From Actinomycetes bacterium (GTDB taxonomy: Bacteria > Actinomycetota > Acidimicrobiia > Acidimicrobiales > Palsa-688): a stretch of DNA of 39,915 nt. The stretch is from assembly GCA_021847945.1 (NCBI GenBank), contig JAJZNG010000126.1, forward strand, positions 10,651 through 50,565. The letters run 5' to 3'. The notes beneath the pieces are model-generated. The model was not told the origin of the DNA. It ran no database searches and saw only the letters and a list, made by a program, of their open reading frames with translations. The translations under genes and the position numbers were made by a program. This document shows, in pieces, positions 30,608 to 39,042 of this stretch (position 1 is the first letter of the stretch; each line of letters opens with the position of its first letter).

Positions 30608-32299
30608 ATGGCTGTCGAACGAACCGTTCCGGTTCGAAGACTCGCACTGATGACTCCCCCTTCCGACCGCGGCCAGCGACATGGATCCTCGCGCTCCGAC
30701 CCGCGGTCCACCTCCGGCCCGCGGTCCGCCTCCGACCCACCGAAGCCGCGCAGAAGCCGCTTCGACGCCCTGCGGTCAACCGGCGGGTCCGCCCTCGGAG
30801 CGACCAGGCGGCGCCTCGAGACGACCCTGGGAGGGGCAGATCGGACCTTAGTCATAGTCACCTTGGCGGCCGTCCTGGCTCTAAGCAGCGCTGACACCTC
30901 GACGGTTGGCGCCGCAGCAAGCGAACTGCGCCAAGGCCTCCACATAGACAACACCGACATCGGCCTTTTGGTGTCGGTGTCCGCTGCGATAGGCGCTGTC
31001 GCAAGCGTTCCGTTCGGGATTCTCGTCGACCGGGTGAGACGGACGACTCTCCTCTCGGTGACCATCGCGACGTGGGGGGTCGCCATGATTGCCAGCGCGG
31101 CGGTCAGCTCTTTCGGCGACCTGCTTCTGGTCCGTATCTTCCTCGGCTTCGTCACCGCTGTCGCCGGGCCGGCGGTCGCTTCGCTCGTCGGCGACTACTT
31201 CCCCGGCCAGGAGCGGGGAACGATCTACGGCTACATCCTCACCGGCGAGCTCGTCGGCGGCGGAGTGGGCTTCTTCATCACCGGCGACGTGGCGGCGATC
31301 TCCTGGCGTGCTGCTTTCGTGCTGCTCGCCGTGCCGGCCTTCGCGATCTCATGGCAGCTGCGCAAGCTGACCGAGCCGCCCAGAGCAGCGCGAAGCGCCG
31401 ACCCGAGCACCGCCGATCCCCGCAACCGGGCGCGTGGTAGTGGCTCGCCGTACGGTGATCCGCTCACCGCCACAGCCGACCCGCTGGCAGGGGATCTCCC
31501 GCCCCAACCAGCCCGCAGCGAGGCCATCAGCGACGTACAGCAAATGGCCCGCGACGCCGGCGTCATGCCCGACACTGAGCTGATCCTTCGAGGCGACCCG
31601 CGGCGGATGGGGATATTCAGCGCAGCCCGCTACGTCCTAAGGGTGAGAACGAACGTGGTTCTCATAGTTTCGAGCGCCTGTGCTTACTTCTTCCTTACAG
31701 GCGTGCAGACATTCGGTTTGGAGTTCGTCGGACAACAGTATGGGGTCGGCACGTTCGTAGCGACGCTGATGATGCTCGCCATTGGCGCCGGAGCCGTCCT
31801 AGGAGTTCTCGCCGGGGGTCGGGCCGGGGACGCGATGGTCAAGCGGGGCCGTATCGACGGGCGGATGCTCGTAGCGGGCGTCGCTGCGATAGCCACCGTG
31901 CTGCTGTTCATACCGCCGCTTCTGACGACGAGCGCTGTCACAGCGCTTCCCTACATCGCTGCAGCGGCGTTCTTCCTAACCGCCCAGAACCCGACTCTCG
32001 ACGCCGCCCGCCTCGACATCATGCCCCCGCTTCTGTGGGGCCGGGCGGAGGGTATACGCACATTGCTCCGCTCCGCCGCGCAAGCGGTCGCCCCGCTCGT
32101 GTTCGGCGGTCTCGCGGACCTGCTCGCCAGCACCCACCACGGGTTCCGTTACACGTTCCTAGTTATGCTCCTCCCTCTTGGAGCCAGCGGCGTGATCCTC
32201 CTGCGAGGGTTGCGCTTCTACCCTGCCGACGTCGCAACCGCGGCCGCATCGGCCTCCCACGAGCGCGGCGATGGCGAAGCGGGTCACGGTCCGCGCTAG
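30608..32299 (+). CDS. MFS transporter
   Basis: A 563-aa MFS protein. A long basic, Ser/Pro-rich N-terminal tail (about 70 residues) precedes helix 1. Marks: ALSSADTSTVGAAASELRQGL, motif A-like PFGILVDRVRRTTLLSV, and GYILTGELVGGGVGFFITG. A hydrophilic central loop of about 90 residues separates the halves. The second half (FGLEFVGQQYGVGTFVATLMM) is spinster-like in style. Substrate unknown. I use ATG 30608 because GGGAG lies 8 nt before it; the ORF-track GTG 30599 has no signal. It ends 10 bp before the acetoacetyl-CoA synthetase start, so they are likely co-transcribed and the transporter might import a keto acid (inference). Confidence 0.88.
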   Translation: MAVERTVPVRRLALMTPPSDRGQRHGSSRSDPRSTSGPRSASDPPKPRRSRFDALRSTGGSALGATRRRLETTLGGADRTLVIVTLAAVLALSSADTSTVGAAASELRQGLHIDNTDIGLLVSVSAAIGAVASVPFGILVDRVRRTTLLSVTIATWGVAMIASAAVSSFGDLLLVRIFLGFVTAVAGPAVASLVGDYFPGQERGTIYGYILTGELVGGGVGFFITGDVAAISWRAAFVLLAVPAFAISWQLRKLTEPPRAARSADPSTADPRNRARGSGSPYGDPLTATADPLAGDLPPQPARSEAISDVQQMARDAGVMPDTELILRGDPRRMGIFSAARYVLRVRTNVVLIVSSACAYFFLTGVQTFGLEFVGQQYGVGTFVATLMMLAIGAGAVLGVLAGGRAGDAMVKRGRIDGRMLVAGVAAIATVLLFIPPLLTTSAVTALPYIAAAAFFLTAQNPTLDAARLDIMPPLLWGRAEGIRTLLRSAAQAVAPLVFGGLADLLASTHHGFRYTFLVMLLPLGASGVILLRGLRFYPADVATAAASASHERGDGEAGHGPR

Positions 32300-32309
32300 A
32301 AAGGTCGCC

Positions 32310-34286
32310 GTGACACGACCGGAGGTTCTTTGGGTTCCTTCGCTCGAACGCCAACAGCGTTCGGCCATGCGAGCCTTCGTCGACTCGGCCGGCTTTTCGT
32401 CCTACGACGACACGTGGAGATGGTCAGTAGACCCGCTCGGAGCTGCCGGCTTCTGGGAGGCGGTCGCCGAGCGGCTCGGCGTCGCCTGGCGTGCTGCTCC
32501 CTCCGCTGCGATCGTCGAAGACCTAACTGCGGCGAGCGGCGTCCGGTGGTTCCCCGACGCCACTCTCAACTACGCCGAGCTGTGCCTGTCGGGACCCGAC
32601 CACGAAACCGCGCGCAAAGGTGCCTCCGCAGATGCGCCAGCCGTGATCGGCCTGTCGCAGACACGTGGGCCTTGTCGCCTCTCCTGGAGGGACCTGCGGT
32701 CGATGGTAGCCCGGGCGCGTACCGGGCTGTTGGCCGCCGGGGTCGGTCGAGGTGATCGCGTCGGCGCCTATCTCCCGAACGTTCCCGAGACGTTAGCCCT
32801 GATGCTGGCAACCGCCAGTCTCGGTGCCGTATGGGCGTGTTGCGCTCCGGAGATGGGCGTGGACGGCTGTGTGGAGCGCCTCGCTCAGTTCGCGCCGAAG
32901 GTCCTGGTGGCGGTCGACGGATACCGTTACGGGGCCAAGACGGTCGACCGGCGCGCTGAGGCTGCGGCTATCGCCGGGGTTCTCGACTCGGCCTCGACGC
33001 GGGTCTGGTTCTCCTACCTGCACTCCACGGCCGAGATCCCGCCAAGCTGGGTCGCCTGGGATGTCTTCACCGGGGAGGGAGGGGAACTCGACTTCGAAGC
33101 GGTCCCTTTCGACCATCCCCTGTACGTGCTGTTCTCGTCGGGCACCACCGGCCGGCCGAAAGGGATCGTGCACGGCCATGGTGGGATCGCCGTCGAGCAC
33201 GCCAAAGCTCTGAGACTTCACTTCGACCTCGCAGGATCCGACCGCTTTTTCTGGTATACGACGACCGGTTGGATGATGTGGAATTTCCTCGTCTCGGGCC
33301 TGCTGGCCGGGTCGACGGTGGTGCTCTACGACGGCGACCCTTCGGGCCCCCAGGGCGACAACCTCTGGCGGATCGTCGCCGACGAGGAGGTCACCTGCGC
33401 GGGCGTCGGCTCCGGCTACCTGGCCGCAGGAGCGAAAGCGGCCCTTACCCCCGCGCGTCGGTGGGATCTGTCGCGCATGGTCACCTTGGGAGCTACCGGC
33501 TCGCCGCTTCCAGCTGACGCCGCCCGGTGGGTGTACCGTGACGTGCAACCTGACGTCATGTTGGCGCCTTTCAGCGGAGGGACGGACGTGTGCACGGGTT
33601 TCGTCGGGCCCAGCCCACTGCATCCTGTGGTGGCCGGGGAGATCTCATGTCGCTGCCTCGGAGCGAAAGTGGAAGTCTTCGACGAGAGAGGAGACGCTCT
33701 TGTCGGGGAGGAAGGGGAGCTGGTGCTAAGCGCTCCTCTCCCGTCGATGCCGGTAGGACTCCTGGGCGACGATGACGGCTCACGGCTCCGCTCGACGTAC
33801 TTCGAACGCTACCCGGGTGTCTGGCACCACGGCGACCGGGCGGTTCTGTCCGACCGGGGAACCGTGATCATAACGGGACGTTCCGACGGCACTCTCAACC
33901 GGGGTGGCGTCCGGATGGGGACAGCAGAGTTGTACTTCGTGGTCGAGTCGCTCCCGGAGGTGACCGACAGTCTCGCCGTTCACCTTGAAGACCCCGACGG
34001 TGGACCTGGGCAGCTCGTCCTGCTCGTCGCTAGCGAGGCGTTGAGCGACCGTTCCGTGCTCGACAAGCGCATCCGGGACGAACTGCGAAGCCGTCTCTCG
34101 CCACGCCACGTGCCCGACCGGGTGGAGTTCGTCCCTTCGATTCCCAGGACCCTGTCAGGTAAGAAGCTCGAAGTGCCGGTGAAGCGGATCCTCCTCGGAG
34201 CCGACCCTGACGTGGCGCTCTCCTCGTCCACCCTGGCGGACCCGGCGAGCATTGAAGCTGTAGTCGAGCTCGCTCGGCGCGGCTAG
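32310..34286 (+). CDS. Acetoacetate--CoA ligase
   Basis: A 658-aa AMP-forming ligase that makes acetoacetyl-CoA from acetoacetate, ATP and CoA. Marks in order: LWVPSLERQQRSAMRAF near the start (acetoacetyl-CoA synthetase family), the ATP loop YVLFSSGTTGRPKGIVHGHG, TTGWMMWNFLVSGLL, SGGTDVCTGFVG, the hinge region GRSDGTLNRGGVRMGTAELY and the catalytic lysine region LSGKKLEVPVKRILLG. Length matches AacS. I choose GTG 32310 rather than the ORF-track ATG 32271, since AGAAAGG lies just before it and the overlap with the MFS gene disappears. Acetoacetate is an end product of leucine and acyclic terpene degradation, so the gene may complete the Atu-like route (inference). Confidence 0.93.
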   Translation: MTRPEVLWVPSLERQQRSAMRAFVDSAGFSSYDDTWRWSVDPLGAAGFWEAVAERLGVAWRAAPSAAIVEDLTAASGVRWFPDATLNYAELCLSGPDHETARKGASADAPAVIGLSQTRGPCRLSWRDLRSMVARARTGLLAAGVGRGDRVGAYLPNVPETLALMLATASLGAVWACCAPEMGVDGCVERLAQFAPKVLVAVDGYRYGAKTVDRRAEAAAIAGVLDSASTRVWFSYLHSTAEIPPSWVAWDVFTGEGGELDFEAVPFDHPLYVLFSSGTTGRPKGIVHGHGGIAVEHAKALRLHFDLAGSDRFFWYTTTGWMMWNFLVSGLLAGSTVVLYDGDPSGPQGDNLWRIVADEEVTCAGVGSGYLAAGAKAALTPARRWDLSRMVTLGATGSPLPADAARWVYRDVQPDVMLAPFSGGTDVCTGFVGPSPLHPVVAGEISCRCLGAKVEVFDERGDALVGEEGELVLSAPLPSMPVGLLGDDDGSRLRSTYFERYPGVWHHGDRAVLSDRGTVIITGRSDGTLNRGGVRMGTAELYFVVESLPEVTDSLAVHLEDPDGGPGQLVLLVASEALSDRSVLDKRIRDELRSRLSPRHVPDRVEFVPSIPRTLSGKKLEVPVKRILLGADPDVALSSSTLADPASIEAVVELARRG

Positions 34287-34320
34287 GACTGGCTGCAAGC
34301 GGCTAGGACTGGCTGCAAGC
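34281..34320. repeat. 20-bp perfect tandem duplication at convergent gene ends
   Basis: GGCTAGGACTGGCTGCAAGC is repeated twice back to back. The stop of the acetoacetate ligase lies in copy 1 and the stop of the Fur gene, read from the other strand, in copy 2. One copy would give both genes a shared stop region; the duplication separates the ends by 16 bp. Confidence 0.9.
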
Positions 34321-34752
34321 GGCGCAGCGGCCCGGGATGGCGAAATGGGTCGCGTCCACCGAGAAGCCGTGCGTGCGCAGCGCTGTGTCGGACAGCTCCT
34401 CGAAGATGTCAAGCGGCAGGTGGAACGTCGCGCCGCAAGACTCGCAGTACAGGTGCGGGTGAGCCGCCGAGGCGAGCCGGTAGGTCGCCGGCCCGTGCCC
34501 GAGGTGGGTGTGCACTACGACACCGAGCTGCTGGAGCTCCTCGAGGTTTCGGTATACCGTCGACATGTTCACCGCGGGCTCTACACGGGCGACCTCAGCC
34601 CCGATCTCTTCGGCGTTCATGTGCTCGGACGCAGCGAAGAGCACCTCCAAAAGGACTCTTCTCGACCGGGTTACCCGCCCGCCGTGGCTTCGCAGCAGGT
34701 TGAGAACCTCAGCGGCGGACGCCGGGGAGGACGTCGGAGCGCTGTCGGGCAT
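34303..34752 (-). CDS. Fur family transcriptional regulator (Fur/Zur-like)
   Basis: A 149-aa metal-responsive repressor. The N-terminal winged helix has RVTRSRRVLLEVLF and the recognition helix NMSTVYRNLEELQQLGVV; the C-terminal dimer domain has HPHLYCESCG and ends with GRCAACSQS. Cys103/106 and Cys143/146 form the two CxxC zinc clamps, and His44, His98 and His100 are candidate sensing ligands. Whether it senses Fe, Zn or peroxide cannot be decided. ATG 34752 is chosen over the ORF-track start because TAGCTT lies 7 nt upstream. It is divergent from the SEC-C protein across 76 bp. Confidence 0.92.
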   Translation of the reverse strand: MPDSAPTSSPASAAEVLNLLRSHGGRVTRSRRVLLEVLFAASEHMNAEEIGAEVARVEPAVNMSTVYRNLEELQQLGVVVHTHLGHGPATYRLASAAHPHLYCESCGATFHLPLDIFEELSDTALRTHGFSVDATHFAIPGRCAACSQS

Positions 34753-34759
34753 CGCCGGC

Positions 34760-34765
34760 AAGCTA
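34760..34765 (-). promoter_or_regulatory. Putative leaderless -10 box (TAGCTT) for the Fur-family gene
   Basis: TAGCTT on the minus strand, 7 nt before ATG 34752; identical to the box before the fused acyl-CoA dehydrogenase. Confidence 0.5.
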
Positions 34766-34816
34766 GCACCGCGTCCCAGTTCGCAACAGCAGCGCGTCTG
34801 GCATGCACAATCCTGG

Positions 34817-34822
34817 CATGAT
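34817..34822 (+). promoter_or_regulatory. Putative -10 box (CATGAT) for the SEC-C protein
   Basis: CATGAT, one base from TANNNT, lies 6 nt before GTG 34829. No Shine-Dalgarno is seen. Confidence 0.35.
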
Positions 34823-34828
34823 CTGTGA

Positions 34829-37246
34829 GTGCCATCCAAGAAGGAGAAGAAGCGCCAGCATCAGCTGCGTGCCGCCGACAAGAGACGAAAGGAGCAAGAC
34901 GAAAGGCTAAGAGCCGTCGTCGACGATGTCGTAGGCGCCATCAGGGAGCTTCACGCCGCCGCCGAGGACCCCTCCGTCGAACCCGAAGGTTTCGTCTCAG
35001 TCCTCGAGAAGTACCTGCACGCCGGCGTCAGGTTCGCTGGCTTGGCGGACCCTGCGGTAGCAGCGAGGGGCTTCGAGATCACCGACGAGTCGGGCCGGAG
35101 AGCCTCGGCGGTAGCCGACGCGCTGCGGCGCCGGGCCGCCACCGTCGAGGTGTCCCAGCCAGGGGAAGTGTCGCAACCGCTGGACGCGTCGGAGCTCAAA
35201 GCGACCCTGCTGTGGTGGGCGTCATCGTTCTACAGCCGGGCACTCAAGCCGCTAGAGGCAGACCAGGCAGCCTCGCAAGCGTTCGATCTGCTTTCCTCAG
35301 ACGTCTCGGGGCGTCAAGAGGAAGACAGCGCAAAGCGGCGGTCTGCGGGCGTGGCGCTCGCGTCTTTGAGGCTGGGGGTCGGAAGGGCCCTGCAAGGCGG
35401 GGAGCTGGCCTTGGAGCTCTGCGAGGATGATCCGACCGACACCGGCTCGATGGATCTGCTCGCCCGGGCGGCGGCCGAGATCGCCGTGCGCGTTGGCGGG
35501 GACTCCGCCGAGCGCGCCGAAGGGAATGGGGTCTGCGGATGCGGAAGCGGAATCGCCTGGGCCCAATGCTGCAAGGAGGGCGAAATAGCCTTCTACGAGC
35601 GTTTGGTCGACCGGTCGTCCATCCGACGTCTGCACACCGGGTTTGCCGGGTGGGCCGCAGAGGACTCCACGGTCGCCGGCTGGCTGGCGGAGGCTGTCTC
35701 CGGCTGGTCCAAGCTGCCCGTCTTCGAGCCCGGAGGGAAACCCGGAGAGCTTGAGGCATCCGGAGCCCTCGAACTTCGCTCCGACCCGGGCATCGTCCTC
35801 ACCGACCCCTTGACCCCTGGGGCGACCTCCCCGACGATCATGGGCCTGCCTTGTCCTGTCGGTTTGATGGCAGTCGAAACCGTCTGGCTGAGAGGCCCGG
35901 ACCTCCCCGACACGGCGCCGTCTTTCTCGGAGCGGATCGCCCGCGACGCCGAAGACCTCAACCGCGACTCGCTCATCCGCCGCTTCGCCGACGGCAACAC
36001 CGCCGACGCGGACCTTTCGAGGCTGGCCGTTACCTGGTCCCGGCTGGCCGAGACAGGTCTGTGGCAAGTAAACGACACTGCTACCACGCCGGGCATCTGG
36101 CTGACGGACATCGCCAGCCGCGCGAAGCGGTGGGTGATGCTCGAAGCGTCCCAACGTGAGAACCTTGCCCGCTGGACGGTGCTGGCCGGAAATCTCGTCG
36201 CCGACAGGGGGGTTTGGCGTTCGGGGGCGGCGATGGTGGTCCTGCACCCGCGTGAGGCCGACGTGGCAGCAGAGATGGTACGGGCCGCCACGGAAACCGT
36301 CGCCCACCACATCGCCCTAGAGCTGCACCTTCGAGGCGCCTCCGCGGAGTCGCCTCGCGAGGCTAACCTCGCCGACCCTCCCGCATACGGGATCCTCGCG
36401 ACGGTGGGCGAACCCGACGAGCCCGAGTCGGCGTCGATGCATCACACGGTCACGGGGCTCCTCATGCCCGAACTTCTGTCCAACGTCGCAGCCCAACGCG
36501 CCAGCGGAGCGAAGCTGACCAACTCTGACGGCGAGCCGATGCAGCTCATCCAGGCGGTTGCTGCGTTGGACGACCCGGAGTCGGTCTTAGAAGCTCTGCG
36601 CCGCCGTCCCGACTTCGACGTGGCTCCAAGCGACGACGCCGGCACCCAGCTGGTATGGCACGGTCGGGAGCTGACCGCCGAGGAGAGGGACTCGACGCTG
36701 GCGGCTGCGCGCGAGTCGATGCAACGCCAAGGGATCGACCCTTCGACTATTCAGAGCGCTCAGGCCGCCCGCCGGTGGGTGCGCGCCAGCGTCAGTATCA
36801 CCGACGGCCGGCTTACAGCCGAGGTGAATTCGGTCGCCCGGCTCGGCGCCCTGCGGCGCATCCTCACTCGCGCCGGAGTTGACGGCTTCTCTGTAACGAG
36901 GCGCCTCGACCCTAAGCTCGGCTGGTCCTACCCTCCCGCTGCCGGGGAAGGCCGCCTGCACGCTCCCGGGTCGCCCGAGGCGGAGCGGGCGTGGGCGCAG
37001 CTGTGGGTTGACGAGAACCTCCCCGAGCTCGCCGGGGCAACCCCCCGACAGTCAGTCGCCAACCACCGGGGGGCGGTGCTGGTGGAGCGACTCCTCCGAG
37101 ACCTTGAGCACGACTCCGACGAGGCCACAGCACGCGGCGAGCCGGCCACTGACACCGACGCTCTCCGCAGGAGCCTCCACACCGTCGACCCCGGGTCGCC
37201 GTGGGCCGAGGCTTTCAGCGATGAAGGCCCGCTAGCGTTGAGCTAA
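34829..37246 (+). CDS. Large SEC-C motif-containing protein of unknown function
   Basis: An 805-aa cytoplasmic protein that I do not recognise as a known family. The first 30 residues are strongly basic (KKEKKRQHQLRAADKRR), then a helical region (about 25-225). The SEC-C motif GVCGCGSGIAWAQCC follows (Cys236, 238, 247, 248; exact CxCx8CC zinc pattern as in SecA C-termini), then about 550 residues of mixed alpha/beta sequence without a motif I can name. SEC-C knuckles usually bind zinc and nucleic acid or protein. The position inside the protein, not at its end, is unusual. GTG 34829 is read as the start because the basic N-terminus is in frame; the overlapping ORF 34825 is a shadow. Divergent Fur-family gene upstream. 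Confidence 0.8.
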   Translation: MPSKKEKKRQHQLRAADKRRKEQDERLRAVVDDVVGAIRELHAAAEDPSVEPEGFVSVLEKYLHAGVRFAGLADPAVAARGFEITDESGRRASAVADALRRRAATVEVSQPGEVSQPLDASELKATLLWWASSFYSRALKPLEADQAASQAFDLLSSDVSGRQEEDSAKRRSAGVALASLRLGVGRALQGGELALELCEDDPTDTGSMDLLARAAAEIAVRVGGDSAERAEGNGVCGCGSGIAWAQCCKEGEIAFYERLVDRSSIRRLHTGFAGWAAEDSTVAGWLAEAVSGWSKLPVFEPGGKPGELEASGALELRSDPGIVLTDPLTPGATSPTIMGLPCPVGLMAVETVWLRGPDLPDTAPSFSERIARDAEDLNRDSLIRRFADGNTADADLSRLAVTWSRLAETGLWQVNDTATTPGIWLTDIASRAKRWVMLEASQRENLARWTVLAGNLVADRGVWRSGAAMVVLHPREADVAAEMVRAATETVAHHIALELHLRGASAESPREANLADPPAYGILATVGEPDEPESASMHHTVTGLLMPELLSNVAAQRASGAKLTNSDGEPMQLIQAVAALDDPESVLEALRRRPDFDVAPSDDAGTQLVWHGRELTAEERDSTLAAARESMQRQGIDPSTIQSAQAARRWVRASVSITDGRLTAEVNSVARLGALRRILTRAGVDGFSVTRRLDPKLGWSYPPAAGEGRLHAPGSPEAERAWAQLWVDENLPELAGATPRQSVANHRGAVLVERLLRDLEHDSDEATARGEPATDTDALRRSLHTVDPGSPWAEAFSDEGPLALS

Positions 37247-37278
37247 ACCTTCACTGGCGTAGAGACCTCACCTTCGGG

Positions 37279-37307
37279 TTCGGTTCCGTCCCGGCGGCCC
37301 TTACAGT
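37279..37307 (+). promoter_or_regulatory. Putative promoter for the F420-dependent reductase/P450 pair
   Basis: TTCGGT (37279-37284), 17-nt spacer, TACAGT (37302-37307), about 45 nt before ATG 37353. It is the best-spaced -35/-10 pair in the window. The gene also has AAAGGAG, so a leadered mRNA is expected here, unlike many neighbours. Confidence 0.5.
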
Positions 37308-37352
37308 GAGAAAGCACCTTCAGATCACACAAAGCAAAGGAGTCCCAACCAC

Positions 37353-37769
37353 ATGGCGGACATCAACGACTGGAACGCCCAGATCATCGCAGAGTTCAGA
37401 GCCAACCAGGGCAAGGTGGGTGGCCAGTTCGAGGGCGCGCCGATGCTCCTGCTCCACACGACGGGCGCAAAGACCGGCCAGGAGAGGATCAACCCGATGA
37501 TGTACCTGGAGCTCGACGGGCGTCGCTTCGTGTTCGCGTCGAAAGCCGGCGCTGACAGCCACCCGGACTGGTACCGCAATCTCGTGGCCAACCCTAAGGT
37601 GACCGTCGAAGTCGGCCCGGACGTCTACGAGGCGACGGCGTCTTCGCTCCCCGAGGACGAGCGGTCGCGGGTGTACGCCGAGCAGGCTCGCCGCTACGAG
37701 GGTTTCGCAGAGTACGCAGCGAAGACCACCCGTGTGATACCCGTCGTCGAGTTGACCCCGGCGAGCTGA
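37353..37769 (+). CDS. Deazaflavin (F420)-dependent nitroreductase-family protein (Ddn-like)
   Basis: A 138-aa split-beta-barrel protein of the F420H2-dependent quinone/nitro-reductase family (Ddn-like). Marks: PMLLLHTTGAKTGQERINPMMYL, FVFASKAGADSHPDWYRNLVANP, VTVEVGPDVYEATA, and the C-terminal YEGFAEYAAKTTRVIPVVEL. These fit the family well, with normal length. It uses the actinobacterial cofactor F420 to reduce quinones or unsaturated substrates; the physiological one is unknown. AAAGGAG precedes the ATG by 10 nt. The P450 start follows after 4 bp, so the two are co-expressed. Confidence 0.93.
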   Translation: MADINDWNAQIIAEFRANQGKVGGQFEGAPMLLLHTTGAKTGQERINPMMYLELDGRRFVFASKAGADSHPDWYRNLVANPKVTVEVGPDVYEATASSLPEDERSRVYAEQARRYEGFAEYAAKTTRVIPVVELTPAS

Positions 37770-37773
37770 TCCG

Positions 37774-39042
37774 GTGAGCATCGACCCCCAGGTCATCGCC
37801 GACCCGTCTTTCTGGCATCAGCCTCTAGCGCAGCGCATGGCACAGTTCGCCGAGATCAGGGAGCTGGGCTCTCTGCCGGTGGTGCACGTCGACGACCCTT
37901 TCACGGGCGAGGCGGTCACATTCCGGGCCCTCACCCGGTACTCGGACGTGATCGACGTGAGCAAGCGACCTGGCGACTTCTGCTCGGGCAAGGGGTCCAC
38001 GTCGATAGTCGACCTGCAGACCGACGCGATGGAGTTCTTCGGGTCGTTCATCGTGATGGACGACCCCCGCCACGCACGCCAGCGCAACATCGTCGCAAGG
38101 TCTTTCACCCCCCGCGCCCTTCAGGGGGTTCTCGACTCGGTGGAGAAGATCTGCTCGGAGGTGATAGACGGCTTCTGCGAGCACGGCGAGGTTGACCTGG
38201 TGGAAGTTCTCTCCCAGCCGTTCCCGTTGCTGGTCATTTGCGACATGATGGGAATCCCGAGAAGCGAGTTCCCGACGGTGCTGAAAGACACGAACATTAT
38301 CCTCGGAGCCGGAGACCCCGACATGCTCGGCGGCCGGGAGGACGTCATGGGTGCGCTGCTCGAAGCCGGCCTGGAGCTCGCCGGTCTCATGAACGAGCTC
38401 GCGGAGGACCGCAGGAAGAACCCCACCGACGATCTCACCAGCGCCCTGGTCCACAACGACCTCGGCGAGGACATGCTCGCCCCTTCGGAGCTGGCACCGT
38501 TCTTCATTCTGCTGGCGGTAGCCGGGAACGACACCACCCGGACCGCCATCAGCCACGGCATGACCCTCCTGGCAGACAACCCAGCCGAGCGTGCCGCCTG
38601 GCAGAATGATCTGGCGGGCCTGACGCCCAAAGCCGTCGAGGAGATAGTCCGGATGGCTTCCCCGGTCGTGTTCATGCGAAGGACCACTACCCGACCGTTG
38701 GTGCTCGCCGGCGAGCACCTCGACGAAGGGGAACGCCTGGTCATGTTCTACGGGGCAGCGAACCGGGATCCGCGCGTGTTCCCCGACCCTGAGCGCTTCG
38801 ACATCGGACGAGACCCGAACAACCACGTGGGTTTCGGCGGCCCGGGACCGCACTTCTGCCTCGGCGCTCACTTGGCCCGCCGTGAGGTTTCGGTGGCTTT
38901 CCGCCAGCTTCTCTCACGCCTCCCCGACATCGAGGTTACGGGCCCGCCTGTGCCCTTGCAGTCCCTGGGCATACCCCTCGTCGGGGGTATCAAGCACCTT
39001 CCGGTGCGTTTCACCCCGACCAAGGCTGGTTCGTCTACCTAG
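37774..39042 (+). CDS. Cytochrome P450
   Basis: A 422-aa soluble P450 monooxygenase. Marks: MDDPRHARQRNIVARSFTP (C-helix), I-helix AGNDTTRTAI (about 250-259), ExxR as EEIVR (290-293), and the heme loop FGGPGPHFCLGAHLARR with the cysteine thiolate at Cys362. The pattern SPVVFMRRTTTRPLVLAGEHL and FYGAANRDPRVFPDPERFDI resembles the actinobacterial CYP124/125/142 clan that hydroxylates the terminal carbon of branched lipids and sterol side chains; that subfamily call is inference. It needs a ferredoxin; the nearest one is in the redox operon 10 kb away. The GTG start is translationally close to the F420 gene. Confidence 0.93.
   Translation: MSIDPQVIADPSFWHQPLAQRMAQFAEIRELGSLPVVHVDDPFTGEAVTFRALTRYSDVIDVSKRPGDFCSGKGSTSIVDLQTDAMEFFGSFIVMDDPRHARQRNIVARSFTPRALQGVLDSVEKICSEVIDGFCEHGEVDLVEVLSQPFPLLVICDMMGIPRSEFPTVLKDTNIILGAGDPDMLGGREDVMGALLEAGLELAGLMNELAEDRRKNPTDDLTSALVHNDLGEDMLAPSELAPFFILLAVAGNDTTRTAISHGMTLLADNPAERAAWQNDLAGLTPKAVEEIVRMASPVVFMRRTTTRPLVLAGEHLDEGERLVMFYGAANRDPRVFPDPERFDIGRDPNNHVGFGGPGPHFCLGAHLARREVSVAFRQLLSRLPDIEVTGPPVPLQSLGIPLVGGIKHLPVRFTPTKAGSST

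Noticed and set aside
35297-36310. 337-aa antisense ORF over the SEC-C gene
   Set aside because: Low-complexity Gly/Pro/Arg/Asp composition and no motif; the plus strand has the exact SEC-C knuckle.
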